Below, one piece after another: positions 8,279-17,732 of a DNA stretch of 52,911 nt. The stretch lies in assembly GCA_964560875.1 (NCBI GenBank), contig CAZLMW010000052.1, positions 1 through 52,911 on the forward strand, read 5' to 3'. This DNA is from CAZLMW01 sp964560875. Its GTDB lineage: Bacteria > Myxococcota_A > UBA9042. The position numbers were made by a program, and so were the translations under genes. Below the pieces are notes generated by a model that searched no databases, was not told where the DNA came from, and was given only the letters and a program-made list of their open reading frames with translations. Each line of letters begins with the position of its first letter. Position 1 is the stretch's first letter.

Positions 8279-11200
8279 ATGCACGCGTTGCTTGAGCTGT
8301 TCAGCGTGAGCGTCAACGTCGCGGATAAAGCGTGGCGAATCGTCGTGCCTGAGAGCCTTCGCGAGGCGGTCGTCGACCACGACGGCGCGCTGCTTGCCAC
8401 GGTTGCTGACGCGCTCGAACGCGAACTCACCGTCATCGGGCGTGGGCCTTATCGCACCGGGATCGACGCGGCGTCGGTGCTTTTCGGTCTTGTTGTCGAC
8501 CCCAACCAGGGCCTGCTTCGGCTCGGTTCACCGACGTTTGCCAGCGAGCGTTTCCTGGCAGCGATCACCGGTGTGCCCGCAGATTTCGCCGCGTTCGGAC
8601 AAGCGTGGGTGGCGGCCGATCCGCACGCAGCGCCCTTCGATATCGACCAGGTGGCTGGCCTCGCGGTCACATCGGGACTGATCGACAACGGCGTTCTGCG
8701 GCACCTGGATGCGATCGAGACGCGAACCCGGCAGCTGGCCATCGAGGTCGCCGCCAAGATGTCGGACTACCGCGCGCCGATCCTCGAATCGCTGAGCCAG
8801 GTCGGGCTCGGTCTGCAGGCCGACTACGCGGTCTTACGCGTGCATGCCCTGCGATTCGTCGCGCTCTTGCCCTCGCTCGATCACGACCACGAAGGCATCG
8901 AGGTCCAGCGCCTCTTGGCGGAGATGCTGCGCCGCGTGGCCGACGATTCCGATCGCGCCGCCCGTGCTGGCAAGTCCGGTGAGCTGGGCCCCCTGCCCGG
9001 CTGGATGCAGACAGCGTGCCGTGCTGGAGCGGCCGCGGTGCCACACATCCCAGCTGCGTGGGTCGCCGGGTTGACCCGAACGGTCGTCAAGCGACTGGCC
9101 GGCATCTTCATCGCCGGTGAGACCATCGACCAGGCGCGTGACGCCCTCGACGCCCTCGCCAGCACCGGACGTTCTGCGACGCTCGATCAGCTTGGCGAGC
9201 TCGTCATCAGCGAAACAGAGGCGGACAGCTACCTCGACCGCGTGCTTGAGCTCGTCAACGGCTCCGCGGCCCGTCACGGCGGGGCCCGAAACGACGCGAA
9301 TGTTCCGCTTGGCCACGTGTCGGTGAAGGTCAGCGCGCTGTGTGCTCACTTCGACCCGGACGACGTCGAAGGGACCTGGCGCCACGTTGGATCCCGGTTG
9401 CTGGCGATCTTCGGCGCCGCGCACGACGGCGGGGTGTTCATCCAGCTCGACGCCGAGCACTACGCCGTTCGCAACCTGACGTTCGAGATGATGAAGCGCG
9501 CCCTCCGCGCCGACGAACGGCTGTGGCAGTGGCCAGACATCGGCATCGTGGTGCAGGCGTACCTTGTCGATTCACATGAGCACCTGGCCGATGTGCTCGC
9601 GTTCTGTCGCGAACGTGGCGTCGTGATGCCGATCCGCCTCGTCAAGGGCGCCTACTGGGACGAAGAGACGACCGGGGCCGACGCGCATGGGTTCGACGCG
9701 CCGCAGTTCATGAACAAGTGCGAGACGGATATCTGTTTTCGGCGCTTGTCGGTGGCGATCCTGCAAGCAGGAAAGGTGGCGCAGCTCTGCATCGGCAGCC
9801 ACAACCTGCGCGACCACTGTTTCGCGCGGGCGGTACGTGAAATCGCCTACCCGGATGCGCCCGATGTCGAGCACCAGGCGCTGCACCGCACATATGAGGC
9901 GCTAAGCACCGGCATGGCGCGCGCCGGATGGGCGGTCCGCAACTACATCCCGGTCGGTTCGTTGCTCGTCGGCATGGCTTACCTCGTGCGCCGGGTCATG
10001 GAGAACAGCTCGCAGGTGGGTGTCCTGACCATGGCGCGTAAGGGGATCGACCTCACCACGACGCTGACCACGCCAAGGCGCGTGCTGGGCCAGCTCGCCG
10101 TGAACCGAGAGGCGGCCCGACGCGAAACGTCCAGCTGCCCCGACCCGCTTGAGTTCGTCAACGTCGCCCCCGCTCGTCTGTATCGCCCCGGTCATCGAGA
10201 CGCCTTCGACACGGCGCTGGAGACGTTCGCGGCAAAATCGCTACCGTTCGCCCCCAAGTCGTGGTGTTCCGGGGAGGATTTGCCGGTCACATCGCCTTCA
10301 ACCGGGCGCGAGATTGGACGCATCGCGAGCGCCGCACCTTCGGATGTTGACCGCGCCGTCAGTTCCGCTGCCGCCGCCCTGCCCGCCTGGGCTGAAACCG
10401 ATGTCGGCAAGCGCGCCGGGCACCTTTGTCTCGCCGCTGAGCTGATGCGGGTTCGACGGCTCGAATACGCCGCGCTCGTCGCGTTCGAAGCCGGAAAGGC
10501 CCGCGCCGAAGCGCTCGGAGATGTCGACGAAGCGATCGATTTTCTGCAGTTCTACGGGCGCGAGGCGCTGCGACGCGAACGTTCACAAGGCGATGCATCG
10601 CGCCAATGGCATCCGCGCGGAGTCGTCGCCGTCGTCGCTCCGTGGAATTTCCCACTGGCCATCCCCGCTGGCATGGCGACCGCCGCGCTTGTCGCCGGCA
10701 ATACCGTGATCCTCAAGTCCGCTGAGCAGACCCCGCTCATCGCGCAGGCGCTGACCGATCTCCTTCATGAATCGGGTGTCCCGGCCGACGCTTTCATTCA
10801 CCTGCCCGGCGGAGGGCCCGAAGTTGGCGCGCCGCTGGTCCGCCATCCCCGCGTCGCCGGCTGCGTATTCACCGGCAGCAAGGCCGTCGGAACGATGATC
10901 CATCGGCAGTTGGCGACCCAACCCGGCGCCGTCGATGCCGACGATGGCCGCCTCGTCATCACCGAAATGGGCGGCAAGAACGCGGTTGTCGTGACAGCCA
11001 ACGCCGACCTCGATGAAGCTGTCAGCGGTTGCCTGTACGCGGCGTTTGGGCACGCCGGTCAGAAGTGTTCCGCAGCGTCGCGCGTCCTGGTGGATGAGCG
11101 CGTCGCCGACATCTTCGCGAGCCGCTTCGCAGGCGCGATCGCCAACCTCGAGGTGGGTGACGCCATCGCGCACGGGACATACGTCAACGCGGTGATCTCG

Positions 11201-12415
11201 GCTGAAGACGCCGATCGCCTCCGCAAATCCGCGCAGGACGCCGCCCAAGAGTGTGGTCGCGTCGGAGGACGGGTCCTCGCCGATCGCACCGCCGAGTTCA
11301 TCGACCAGCCGGGCAACCTGGTCGGTCCCGCGGCCTTCCTGCTCCCCGCCAGCGCCGCTCAGCAGCCCGAATCGGTGGCGCAACGCGAGCTCTTCGGCCC
11401 GATCGTGCACGTGATTCCATACACATCGCTCGACGAGGCCGTGGCGCTGTTCAACGGCACCGAATACGCGCTCACCGGCGGCATCTACGCGCAATCCGGC
11501 GACGACGTGGACTGGCTCGTGGCACGCCTGGCTTGCGGCAACCTGTACGTGAACCGACCCAACACCGCCGCGCGCGTTGCCATCGAGCCGTTTGGGGGCT
11601 TCCGGATGTCGGGGACCGGACCCAAGGCAGGCGGGCGCCATTATCTCGACGCGTTCTATCGGCCCGCTTTCCCGACCGGCCCCGTGACCGTGCCCGCGCC
11701 GGTAGAAGGCGGTGGCGAGGCACAAGCCCATATCACGGTCCGGGCGTCTGCTCGTGCTCCAAACCCGTCCGCTGGGCGACTGGCTGTGGCGCGACTCGTG
11801 GCGGCCGCCGACGCACTTCGCGGCTCGCTCGATCACCGCGCGTTCGAAGTCTTGCAGGATTGCGGTGCCGACCTGCTCAAGCGCGCGCCTGTCTTCGCGG
11901 CAGAGCTCGTCGCCACGCGGTCCATTCCGGGCCAGGAAACCGACAACCACCACGATTTCGCCCGCGGTCCCGTCGTCGCCCTGGTCGCCGCCGACGCTGT
12001 TCGCCCGCACGCCCTTGCCCACGTGCTCGCCGCCCTTGCTTGTGGCAACGCGGCCCGTGTCATCGCCGTTTCAGACGCCATCGGGCCGTGGTCCGCGCTC
12101 GGGACCGCTGCGACCCACGCCGGTATCTCGCCGGACTTGTTCGAGCTGATCGAGGTGACAACGCACGAGGCCGCCGTATCCGCGATCCACTCGTTTCCGG
12201 CGGCAACCGTGGTTTGCGACGGGGCTGTGCATCGATGGCACGAGGTGATCGAAGCCGCGGGAGGGCCCCGATCGAGCGCTAACCTGTGGGCGATTTACGA
12301 CGAGCCACGCGGACCAGCCACCGACGACATCGACGGTCTACTGCGCTGCCACTCGGTGGTGCGAACGGTCGCCGTCAACACGATGCGCCACGGCGCCCCG
12401 CTTTCACTGGATTGA
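8279..12415 (+). CDS. putA: Bifunctional proline dehydrogenase / glutamate-semialdehyde dehydrogenase
   Basis: A 1378-aa PutA that oxidises proline to glutamate through P5C. Residues about 270-600 form the FAD-dependent proline dehydrogenase barrel (S-V-K-V-S-A-L, V-K-G-A-Y-W, and C-I-G-S-H-N). Residues about 660-1145 form the NAD-dependent aldehyde dehydrogenase, with P-W-N-F-P near 788, E-M-G-G-K-N near 896 and nucleophile cysteine in G-Q-K-C-S near 930. A further 200 residues resemble the C-terminal ALDH-like scaffold domain of long PutA proteins. The first 260 or so residues match no PutA DNA-binding domain that I can see. No strong ribosome-binding site precedes the ATG, so the start is uncertain. 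Confidence 0.93.
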   Translation: MHALLELFSVSVNVADKAWRIVVPESLREAVVDHDGALLATVADALERELTVIGRGPYRTGIDAASVLFGLVVDPNQGLLRLGSPTFASERFLAAITGVPADFAAFGQAWVAADPHAAPFDIDQVAGLAVTSGLIDNGVLRHLDAIETRTRQLAIEVAAKMSDYRAPILESLSQVGLGLQADYAVLRVHALRFVALLPSLDHDHEGIEVQRLLAEMLRRVADDSDRAARAGKSGELGPLPGWMQTACRAGAAAVPHIPAAWVAGLTRTVVKRLAGIFIAGETIDQARDALDALASTGRSATLDQLGELVISETEADSYLDRVLELVNGSAARHGGARNDANVPLGHVSVKVSALCAHFDPDDVEGTWRHVGSRLLAIFGAAHDGGVFIQLDAEHYAVRNLTFEMMKRALRADERLWQWPDIGIVVQAYLVDSHEHLADVLAFCRERGVVMPIRLVKGAYWDEETTGADAHGFDAPQFMNKCETDICFRRLSVAILQAGKVAQLCIGSHNLRDHCFARAVREIAYPDAPDVEHQALHRTYEALSTGMARAGWAVRNYIPVGSLLVGMAYLVRRVMENSSQVGVLTMARKGIDLTTTLTTPRRVLGQLAVNREAARRETSSCPDPLEFVNVAPARLYRPGHRDAFDTALETFAAKSLPFAPKSWCSGEDLPVTSPSTGREIGRIASAAPSDVDRAVSSAAAALPAWAETDVGKRAGHLCLAAELMRVRRLEYAALVAFEAGKARAEALGDVDEAIDFLQFYGREALRRERSQGDASRQWHPRGVVAVVAPWNFPLAIPAGMATAALVAGNTVILKSAEQTPLIAQALTDLLHESGVPADAFIHLPGGGPEVGAPLVRHPRVAGCVFTGSKAVGTMIHRQLATQPGAVDADDGRLVITEMGGKNAVVVTANADLDEAVSGCLYAAFGHAGQKCSAASRVLVDERVADIFASRFAGAIANLEVGDAIAHGTYVNAVISAEDADRLRKSAQDAAQECGRVGGRVLADRTAEFIDQPGNLVGPAAFLLPASAAQQPESVAQRELFGPIVHVIPYTSLDEAVALFNGTEYALTGGIYAQSGDDVDWLVARLACGNLYVNRPNTAARVAIEPFGGFRMSGTGPKAGGRHYLDAFYRPAFPTGPVTVPAPVEGGGEAQAHITVRASARAPNPSAGRLAVARLVAAADALRGSLDHRAFEVLQDCGADLLKRAPVFAAELVATRSIPGQETDNHHDFARGPVVALVAADAVRPHALAHVLAALACGNAARVIAVSDAIGPWSALGTAATHAGISPDLFELIEVTTHEAAVSAIHSFPAATVVCDGAVHRWHEVIEAAGGPRSSANLWAIYDEPRGPATDDIDGLLRCHSVVRTVAVNTMRHGAPLSLD

Positions 12416-12442
12416 AGCGTTTGCGAGCAACGCGGCGACTCT

Positions 12443-14719
12443 TCAGGCGTATCGCTTACGGCGCCACCAGACGAGCGCGGCCATCGCCAGCGCGACCAAC
12501 CACATCGAACCGGGCGAGCCGCTGCGCTGCACCGAACAGGTCGACGAGCGTGCAGGCGGTGTCGTTCCCACGCCCGGGCTGAGGTTGGAGCCGCCGCTGC
12601 TCGACGAACCACCTGCATCGATGCCAACGGGCCCCGCATCGGGCGGGTTGTTGTTGCCGTTGGTCACCGGAGTTTTCGCGCACACACCGATCTCGCCGCC
12701 GAGCGAATGGCAATACAGTCCGGTGCCGCATGAGCCGTCTTTGCCCGCGCACGGCTGAATGCATCGCTTGCCGCCACCGACGTCGGGATCGGCGGCGCAC
12801 AACAGGGTCGCGCACTCCACGTCTTCGGCGCATACCTCGCCGATAGGCTTGCTGCCGGGTTTGGAACAACGGCCCTTTCGCTTACCGGTCTGCAAGCGCA
12901 GACACCCGGCTTCGGCGGCGGGACATCCGACCGGTCCGGCCACGACATCGCAATCCGCGAGGCACACGCCAACCGGGCACAGACCCGACTTGCACTGACT
13001 CCCGGCGGTGCAGGGATCCCCCGCGCCGAGGCACGCGACGGGCTTGCCGTGGAAACACTGCGGCCCCTTGCCCTTGTCGTGACACTCCATACCGCAGGGG
13101 CAGGTCAGCGGGTCGGTGGGCTTGCACGTCTGGGTGCAGAATTGTTTGCCGCCGTCGATGACGCATTGGCCGCTGACGCACTCCTTGCCGAGCTTGCAGG
13201 TCGCGCCGGTGGGATACGTCTCCTGCCCGGGCAAGCAGCCCTGGTAGCCGCCGCCCTGGTCGACACACTTGAAGTTGGCGTCGCAGGTCCCCGGGCCCGT
13301 GCACGTGGCGCGGCAGTACGCTGCGGTCGCCTTGGCGTTTTCTTTCATGCAGATGTTCGAGTCGCATTCCTCGGGCGCATAGCACTCGTCGCCGGTCTTC
13401 TTCTTCGGCCCCGGACCGCCGCTGCCGGGCTTGGGCACACAGACGCCGAACGACTTGCCCGGAATGGACTGGCAGTTTTCCTTGTCGAGATCGCATTTGA
13501 GCGCGGGTTTGGACGGCGCGCAGGTGTCTCGGCAGAAGCTGTGGTGACAGTAGTTGGATTTGCAGTGGTAGGAGAGCAGACAGGGTTCAGCCGCTTTCTT
13601 CGGCACACCGTCCCACTTCGCCGTGAGCGGAAGACACCAGCCCTGGTTGCCGCTCGATTGGGCCTTGGCGCAGAAGAACGCCGAGCCGCATGACGTGCCG
13701 CTGACCAGGCACTGCTTGCTGCACAAGGACAACGTCGCGTTGAGGGGAACGCACTCCAGGCCGCTGACGCAGTCGTTTTTCGACGAGCACTGACCGCCCA
13801 TGTTGGTCGTGCCGCCCTTGGGAGGCGCGCCCCAGTAGCACTTGCCGGACTGACATTTCAGCTTGGCGGCGTAGTACTCCTTTCCGGTCTGCTTGTTCTT
13901 GTGGTTGATGTACGGGCAGTCGGCGTTGCTGTAGCACTTGTACGAACCGCCGGTCGGGTTCAGGTAGCAAATCGCCTTCTTGTCGTCCGCGTTGAGTGAC
14001 GCGCTCTTGCCGTTGGGCATCACGTTGGGCGCCATCGTGGGCGGGTCCGCATTGCTCCAACCGCCGAGCATGTGGTTGATGCCGATGAAGTGGCCAATCT
14101 CGTGGATCGCGACGCTCTTGATGTGCTGGACCTTCGACTTCTTGGTGGCTTCGTACGGGTCGTTGGTCCATTTGTGCATGTAGCCGTTCATCGCGATGTC
14201 ACTCTCGACAATCTGGCCGGCCCAGTTGGTGATCGCGACAGTCACGCCAAGCACGTAAAGGCCATGTTTCCACTGCGCATTCTCAATCCAGACGAACTCG
14301 CTACGCTTGTTGTATTTGCCGGTGATAGGCAAGACCGACGTATTCATCGCCGCGGGGCAATCGGCGTCCTTGGTGCAGGACTTGCCCTTGTTGAACAGGC
14401 ACTTCTTCAGCGCGGTGTTGCAGTGGTAACCCTCGCTGAACGTCAGCGAACCACACGGCACGTTCTGCCAGTCTTTGAACGACTTGCGGACCTCGTCCAG
14501 CGACGCCTTCGCCGACATGTCGGTGGAGCCGTTGGGGTGCAGGTAGTAGGTGACGTTCTGCTTCTTCCAGCGCTTGATGACCTTGCTGTTGCTGTTGATC
14601 GTCGTCACCGCGAAAGCGAAACACAACGAAGGCACCAGGACGGCGGTGGCCAGGGTTGCGGTGGCGGCGATGGCGCGCGCACGAAAGCGACTGGCCGCGG
14701 CGGCGGTCATCGTGGTCAT
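12443..14719 (-). CDS. Matrixin-type zinc metalloprotease with Cys-rich repeats and MYXO-CTERM-like tail
   Basis: A 758-aa secreted protein. It has an N-terminal signal peptide (hydrophobic 17-37) and then a metzincin catalytic domain with the full zinc motif H-E-I-G-H-F-I-G-I-N-H at residues 206-216. A long Cys-rich region follows (about 225-680), built of repeated short modules with C-x-x-G-x-C-like spacing. After a Gly/Ser/Pro linker there is a Cys-containing motif, a hydrophobic segment and a final W-W-R-R-K-R cluster, typical of MYXO-CTERM surface-sorting tails. GGAGGG precedes the ATG by four bases. The gene lies 54 bp after the secreted-protein gene at 14774-15487 and probably forms an operon with it. 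Confidence 0.9.
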   Translation of the reverse strand: MTTMTAAAASRFRARAIAATATLATAVLVPSLCFAFAVTTINSNSKVIKRWKKQNVTYYLHPNGSTDMSAKASLDEVRKSFKDWQNVPCGSLTFSEGYHCNTALKKCLFNKGKSCTKDADCPAAMNTSVLPITGKYNKRSEFVWIENAQWKHGLYVLGVTVAITNWAGQIVESDIAMNGYMHKWTNDPYEATKKSKVQHIKSVAIHEIGHFIGINHMLGGWSNADPPTMAPNVMPNGKSASLNADDKKAICYLNPTGGSYKCYSNADCPYINHKNKQTGKEYYAAKLKCQSGKCYWGAPPKGGTTNMGGQCSSKNDCVSGLECVPLNATLSLCSKQCLVSGTSCGSAFFCAKAQSSGNQGWCLPLTAKWDGVPKKAAEPCLLSYHCKSNYCHHSFCRDTCAPSKPALKCDLDKENCQSIPGKSFGVCVPKPGSGGPGPKKKTGDECYAPEECDSNICMKENAKATAAYCRATCTGPGTCDANFKCVDQGGGYQGCLPGQETYPTGATCKLGKECVSGQCVIDGGKQFCTQTCKPTDPLTCPCGMECHDKGKGPQCFHGKPVACLGAGDPCTAGSQCKSGLCPVGVCLADCDVVAGPVGCPAAEAGCLRLQTGKRKGRCSKPGSKPIGEVCAEDVECATLLCAADPDVGGGKRCIQPCAGKDGSCGTGLYCHSLGGEIGVCAKTPVTNGNNNPPDAGPVGIDAGGSSSSGGSNLSPGVGTTPPARSSTCSVQRSGSPGSMWLVALAMAALVWWRRKRYA

Positions 14720-14773
14720 CGGTCCCTCCAGGGGAGCGGTGCGGGGGTGCCGAAGGAGTCTTCGGCAGAGGTT

Positions 14774-15487
14774 CTAGCGGCGCTTGTGAACGGTGCGGGG
14801 CATCGCTTTACCGGCGGGTGCCTTTCGGGCGGCGCGGGCCTGGGCGGCGACGTAACCGCGGATCTCCTTGCGGAGCTCAGCGAGCGGCTGCTTGGTCACG
14901 TGGGCGACGGGGTTGCCGGGGATAGCTGTGCGGGCGCCGTGATGGCCGTGGCCTTGCACCGACACGAGGCGGCCGGTCTTGGGATCTTTGCGAACGACGT
15001 GGGCGCCGCGCATGTCGCGGGAGACGAACTTGCGGCCCTTGGCGTCGGTCGTGACGTGGAACTTGCCCTGCGGCGCGCCGGTCAGGGTGTGGCCAGTGCT
15101 GTGGCGCTCAAGGAGAATCACGGTCTCCTCTCCAGCGTGGAAGGTCGGCATGCCGGGCACGCTCATCGTCATCCCGTCCTTGGTCGTGCCGCCGACGAGA
15201 CGCCACTTGAACTGCTTGCCGATCTTGCGGGCGTCGCCCTTGAGCGCGTCGGTCACGTTGAGCGTGAACTCGGTCCAGACGCCGCGGCCCTGGCGGCGCA
15301 TGTCGAGCACTTCCACCTTCGCGATGCGGCCGTGCAGCACGTATTCGGACGTCTTGACCAGCTCGGAGAGCGGCGCCTGGATGATGGTCATCGCGCTCGC
15401 GGCCATGGGCATAGCGACGACGACGGCGGCCAGGGCAGCGATGACGAGGGGCAATCGGCGGGTCGACGTGGCGGGTTGGGTGAACAT
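14774..15487 (-). CDS. Secreted protein of unknown function, co-transcribed with metalloprotease
   Basis: A 237-aa protein with a signal peptide ending A-S-A near residue 30. GGAG lies six bases before the ATG at 15487. The mature part begins with a V-L-H-G-R-I strand pattern, then W-T-E-F-T-L-N-V-T-D-A-L-K-G. That arrangement (a 'protein is a conduit for...' style beta module with T-x-x-x-x-V-x-x-x-L-K-G) is one I have seen near matrixin genes of Myxococcota, but I cannot name a family. The C-terminus is Arg/Lys/His-rich. It is the first gene of a two-gene unit with the metalloprotease, so it may be a partner or inhibitor; this is inference. Confidence 0.75.
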   Translation of the reverse strand: MFTQPATSTRRLPLVIAALAAVVVAMPMAASAMTIIQAPLSELVKTSEYVLHGRIAKVEVLDMRRQGRGVWTEFTLNVTDALKGDARKIGKQFKWRLVGGTTKDGMTMSVPGMPTFHAGEETVILLERHSTGHTLTGAPQGKFHVTTDAKGRKFVSRDMRGAHVVRKDPKTGRLVSVQGHGHHGARTAIPGNPVAHVTKQPLAELRKEIRGYVAAQARAARKAPAGKAMPRTVHKRR

Positions 15488-15586
15488 CGAAGGCTCCGTG
15501 TTGTAGGCGCGGTCGCGGGTCTTGCGCGGGGCCTGTTCAAGGCTGTTTTCGAACGCGTGAACCGGCTTTCGCACCGGCGCGGGGAA

Positions 15587-15614
15587 ATTATCAGAGCGGT
15601 CGACGCACCGACAA
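15587..15614 (-). promoter_or_regulatory. Candidate sigma-70-type promoter for the secreted protein/metalloprotease unit
   Basis: On the minus strand, TTGTCG (15614-15609) and GATAAT (15592-15587) are separated by 16 bases. The -10 matches TATAAT at five of six positions and the -35 matches TTGACA at four of six. It lies about 100 bp upstream of the ATG at 15487. The stretch 15488-15760 holds nothing else that I recognise. Confidence 0.35.
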
Positions 15615-15760
15615 GGACGATCGCCTCGGCGTGCGCCGCCTCCAAGGGTACGTATTCCCGACTACAATTCTTCAGAGGGGGACAGGCGCCGGTTTTCCGG
15701 GGAGCGTCGATGCGTTGATGTTTGCACCGATGCACAGTCGCTTGGCTATTTCAACGCACG

Positions 15761-17674
15761 TCAGTTGATCGCGCCCGCCTGCCGACCGAGCCGGAACTTC
15801 ATCGCGAGTGTCTGCTGCTCGGCCAGCAGCCCCGCCGCGTCCTGGACCGCACCCTTGAGCCGCTCTCGCTGTTCACCACGGCTGTCGTTGGCCAACGCCT
15901 TGGACGCGCAGTTGAGGGCCTCGGCGAAATTGCCGGTCTGACGATGCACCAGGTACAGACCGAACCATCCGCGCCAGTGCTCGGGGTTGTTCTTGACGGC
16001 GTTGTTGTACGCGAAGAGCGCCGAATCACCGTCGCCTCGGTGTGCGGCGATGTCACCAAGTACATTCCATGCCAAGGGGTTATACCAAGGATTGATACGT
16101 ATCGCTTCACGCGAGAACATCTCGGCCAGCTCCACGTGTTCGAAGCGCCGCAAAGCGACCTCGGCGGCCTCGGTCAGCAGCGCCCAGTTGTCACGCTCGA
16201 GCATGAGGGCGTTGCGATAGTGCTCCATCACGTCCTGCAGGCCGCTCTTGGGCGTGCGGGCCTCGTTCATCTTCTTTTCGAGCGTCGCAAACGCTTTGCG
16301 CTCGAACTGCTTGAGGAACGCGGCCCGGGTCTTGGGGAGCGCAGCGCGCGCGACGAGCCTGTTCTTGATCGGCGCCTCTCCTTCGCCCTCGGGAATGCTC
16401 ACGGTGGCCGCACAGCCGCCCTGGTCGAGGGGCAGCGCGTACATCGTGTCGAACGCGAAGTGGTTGAGCCCGGTGGCGGTTGCGGCGCCGTAGTGTTGGT
16501 ACAGATGGCTCCGGTTGGCGTTGGACGCGGTCGCGGGCCCGTAGTCACGGAAAAGGACCATGCCATCGTCCTGGAGCAGCTCGAGCATCAGGCGGAGGGA
16601 GACGGTCGCGCCGCTGCTGTGGAGCACCCAGGTCTTCCTCTCCTCGCCCGGCTTGAGCGGCCCATTTTGCTCCGCGTTGATGTTGGCGGCGATGCGCTCG
16701 ACCTCGGCGAACCCCTCGTACTGGTCGGCGGTGACTTCGGCGAGGGTGAGGTCGAGGTCGAACAGCGGATACAGGTGGACGATGCCCATCGCGGCGCCGA
16801 AATCGCCGCTCCCGAGGACGGTTCGCAGACCATCGAGGGTCAGGTTCGTAAATTTGGAGAGAGAGTCGGCCTGTCGCAGGACCGTGCGGGCCATGACGAT
16901 GCCCCAACGCCGCGTGATGTTGCCGTCATCGTCGGCCTTTTCGGCGAGGTGGAGCACGTTGGACGGCAGCAGGGACAGCAGGTAGGCGTTGAACAGCGCG
17001 CGGAGCTTTCCGGTGAGATCGATGACCTCCTCGGTGTCGATGCGCCGGAGCACGCTGGGGCGCATCGCGTCGACGAGTCCGAGGACAACGACGTCCTTGT
17101 GGCGTTCGAAGACGGCGTTGTCGCGTGCGTCCGTCACCATTTTCGGAGTGGCGTCGGTGGCGTACCAGGTCAGCCGGTCGTACCAGTCTTTTTCACCCGC
17201 GGTGCACAGCGCCTTGAAGCGATCGAGCAGCTGCAGCGAGGCCAACCCCAGGCCCATGGCGATCTCGAGACAGACGATGTCGTCGCCGAGCGTCCCGGCC
17301 TCCTCGGCCTCGCCGCAGTGGGCATAAAACACCTCCGCGGCGCGATACGCGCTCATGCCGCCCTGGTTGATGAGGTTGGGGACCTCGTTTGTGGTGAACG
17401 CTTGCGCGCCGCGCTGCTGAAACGCGACCTGGCCGAGCTGGTAGTCGAGGCAATGGCTCAACGGCGTCCAATCTTGCAGGACGGGCACGGCGCTTTCGGC
17501 GTTGGGGTGTCCGGCGGGAAGCTGGGCGGAGGGGGCAGCGACCGCCTTGACGTCGACCGGTTCCGCGGGGGGCGCGCTCGGTTGTGCTGCTGGATCGCTC
17601 GCTTTGGCGTTCTTCTTGTTGGCCGCGCGCTTGGCCGGCTTGGTGCGGGCCTTGGCTTTCTTGCGGGTCGCCAT
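15761..17674 (-). CDS. SAM-dependent methyltransferase-like protein (MidA-like) with C-terminal TPR
   Basis: A 637-aa protein from ATG 17674, with GGAGA just upstream. Residues 1-60 are Lys/Ala/Pro-rich and disordered. The central region has C-L-E-I-A-M-G-L-G-L-A-S, which sits where the SAM-binding motif I occurs in MidA/NDUFAF7-like methyltransferases, followed by Y-A-T-D-A-T-P-K-M-V and a later L-F-R-D-Y-G-P. The motif I glycines are only partly kept. The last 150 residues carry tetratricopeptide-like helical pairs (for example P-L-A-W-N-V-L-G-D). It is divergent from ferrochelatase. The substrate is unknown and the methyltransferase call is moderate. Confidence 0.6.
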   Translation of the reverse strand: MATRKKAKARTKPAKRAANKKNAKASDPAAQPSAPPAEPVDVKAVAAPSAQLPAGHPNAESAVPVLQDWTPLSHCLDYQLGQVAFQQRGAQAFTTNEVPNLINQGGMSAYRAAEVFYAHCGEAEEAGTLGDDIVCLEIAMGLGLASLQLLDRFKALCTAGEKDWYDRLTWYATDATPKMVTDARDNAVFERHKDVVVLGLVDAMRPSVLRRIDTEEVIDLTGKLRALFNAYLLSLLPSNVLHLAEKADDDGNITRRWGIVMARTVLRQADSLSKFTNLTLDGLRTVLGSGDFGAAMGIVHLYPLFDLDLTLAEVTADQYEGFAEVERIAANINAEQNGPLKPGEERKTWVLHSSGATVSLRLMLELLQDDGMVLFRDYGPATASNANRSHLYQHYGAATATGLNHFAFDTMYALPLDQGGCAATVSIPEGEGEAPIKNRLVARAALPKTRAAFLKQFERKAFATLEKKMNEARTPKSGLQDVMEHYRNALMLERDNWALLTEAAEVALRRFEHVELAEMFSREAIRINPWYNPLAWNVLGDIAAHRGDGDSALFAYNNAVKNNPEHWRGWFGLYLVHRQTGNFAEALNCASKALANDSRGEQRERLKGAVQDAAGLLAEQQTLAMKFRLGRQAGAIN

Positions 17675-17732
17675 CTGCTCTCCGGGGTTTGAGTGCCGCC
17701 GAAGATAGACAGCGTGCGCGCCTTTGACCACC

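Noticed and set aside
10583..12022. 479-codon antisense frame in putA
   Set aside because: It lies inside a well-supported PutA coding region and its composition (Arg/Gly/Val/Asp rich) is that of a shadow frame.
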